Assembly (NCBI RefSeq): GCF_011301715.1
Contig: NZ_CP049870.1
Location: 2,310,001-2,340,126, forward strand
Source of the DNA: Sphingomonas sp. HDW15A
Lineage (GTDB): Bacteria > Pseudomonadota > Alphaproteobacteria > Sphingomonadales > Sphingomonadaceae
Direction: 5' to 3'
Length of the DNA: 30,126 nucleotides
Part shown: one piece after another, positions 29,571 to 30,126 of the stretch
How positions within the stretch are numbered: the first letter of the stretch is position 1
Layout: each line of letters starts with the position of its first letter
The notes under the pieces: model-generated
The model's input: the letters and a program-made list of their open reading frames with translations, nothing else
Told to the model about the DNA's origin: nothing
The model's database searches: none
Position numbers and translations under genes: made by a program

Positions 29571-30126
29571 TCATCCGAACAGGCCATGCAGGTACCAGAC
29601 CGGATCGCCGCCGCGGCCGTCGCCCAACAGCCCTTCGCGATAGATCCAGTAACGGCGGCCCTGGCCGTCCTCGACCCGGTAATAATCGCGAAGCCGCGCG
29701 GTCGAGCGCTCGCGCCACCATTCCGGCGCAATCCGTTCCGGTCCCTCGGCGCGGACGACGTCATGAACCCCCCGCCGCCAAACGAATCGCCGCGGCAGGC
29801 CTGCAGGTGTCGCGTAAATGACGTCGATCGCTTCCGGCCGGTCGAGCAAGCGCTGAGGACGGGGCGCTGTTATTGGCCGCGCCTGGCTCGGTGTTTCCTT
29901 GTTCAATGCTCGCTGCCATCCGCTGGCCCTCTCGGGCAAATGGCTTGCGCGCGGCTGCGGCCGCGTGACGGCGTCAGGACCCAGTTTGGTGCTCAGCCGA
30001 TCGACAAGCCGAGCCACCTCGATCTCCGGCCGCGGCCCGCCGGCAAGTCCGTCTTGCATCGCGCCCAACGGCTCGCACCACTCAGCTTCCAGCACGAAAC
30101 CGTCGAAGCCGAAGCCGGGATCTAGG
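29571..30126 (-). CDS. imuB: ImuB, Y-family polymerase-like protein, 3' part only
   Basis: The frame is open to the window edge, so only the last 184 residues or so are seen. It begins LDPGFGFDGFVLEAEW, the typical little-finger region of ImuB, and ends with the C-terminal part RRFVWRRGVHDVVRAEGPERI and WWRERSTARLRDYYRVEDGQGRRYWIYREG. ImuB lacks polymerase activity in studied species and bridges DnaE2 to the replication clamp; the clamp-binding motif and degenerate active site would be in or upstream of the missing part. Gene order imuB-dnaE2 supports the call, with imuA expected outside the window. Confidence 0.9.
   Translation of the reverse strand, partial: LDPGFGFDGFVLEAEWCEPLGAMQDGLAGGPRPEIEVARLVDRLSTKLGPDAVTRPQPRASHLPERASGWQRALNKETPSQARPITAPRPQRLLDRPEAIDVIYATPAGLPRRFVWRRGVHDVVRAEGPERIAPEWWRERSTARLRDYYRVEDGQGRRYWIYREGLLGDGRGGDPVWYLHGLFG

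Overview
The window is GC-rich, densely coded bacterial DNA. The gene content (imuB-dnaE2 mutagenesis cassette, hut genes with an arginase-type HutG, an orphan Flp pilin, a penicillin-acylase-family amidase, a two-partner secretion locus with a CHAT protein) fits an alphaproteobacterium, most likely Sphingomonadales. That placement is inference from gene families and base composition; no rRNA marker is present.

Layout, left to right. 164-2355 (+): katG catalase-peroxidase, broken by one frameshift, then a hairpin terminator. 2439-2993 (+): AlkB-like dioxygenase. 2990-5182 (-): secreted penicillin-acylase-family amidase. 5331-18787 (-): a three-gene operon of an outer-membrane TpsB transporter, a very large filamentous-haemagglutinin-like TpsA exoprotein (about 2,899 residues once one frameshift is corrected) and a secreted TPR-CHAT caspase-like protease. 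18930-25815: a histidine-utilisation region with hutG (-), hutI (+), a Pr6Pr-type membrane protein (+), hutU (+), a stand-alone Flp pilin (-), a DUF2062 membrane protein (+) and hutH (+). 25812-26192 (-): small secreted DUF2147 protein. 26231-30126 (-): dnaE2 and the 3' part of imuB, which runs off the window edge.

How the genes work together. HutH, HutU, HutI and HutG would take histidine through urocanate, imidazolonepropionate and formiminoglutamate to glutamate. ImuB and DnaE2 are the translesion pair of the SOS mutagenesis cassette. TpsB should export TpsA. The CHAT gene overlaps tpsA by ATGA, has its own strong ribosome binding site and starts with a signal peptide, so a caspase-like protease is probably made in step with the adhesin and placed in the same envelope compartment. 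This operon is the best candidate here for a system that has not been worked out.

A caution: katG, tpsA and the CHAT gene each carry one apparent single-base loss in a G-rich run. Adding one base in each case restores a full-length protein with the expected features. Three lesions of the same kind look more like sequencing or assembly errors than three real pseudogenes.
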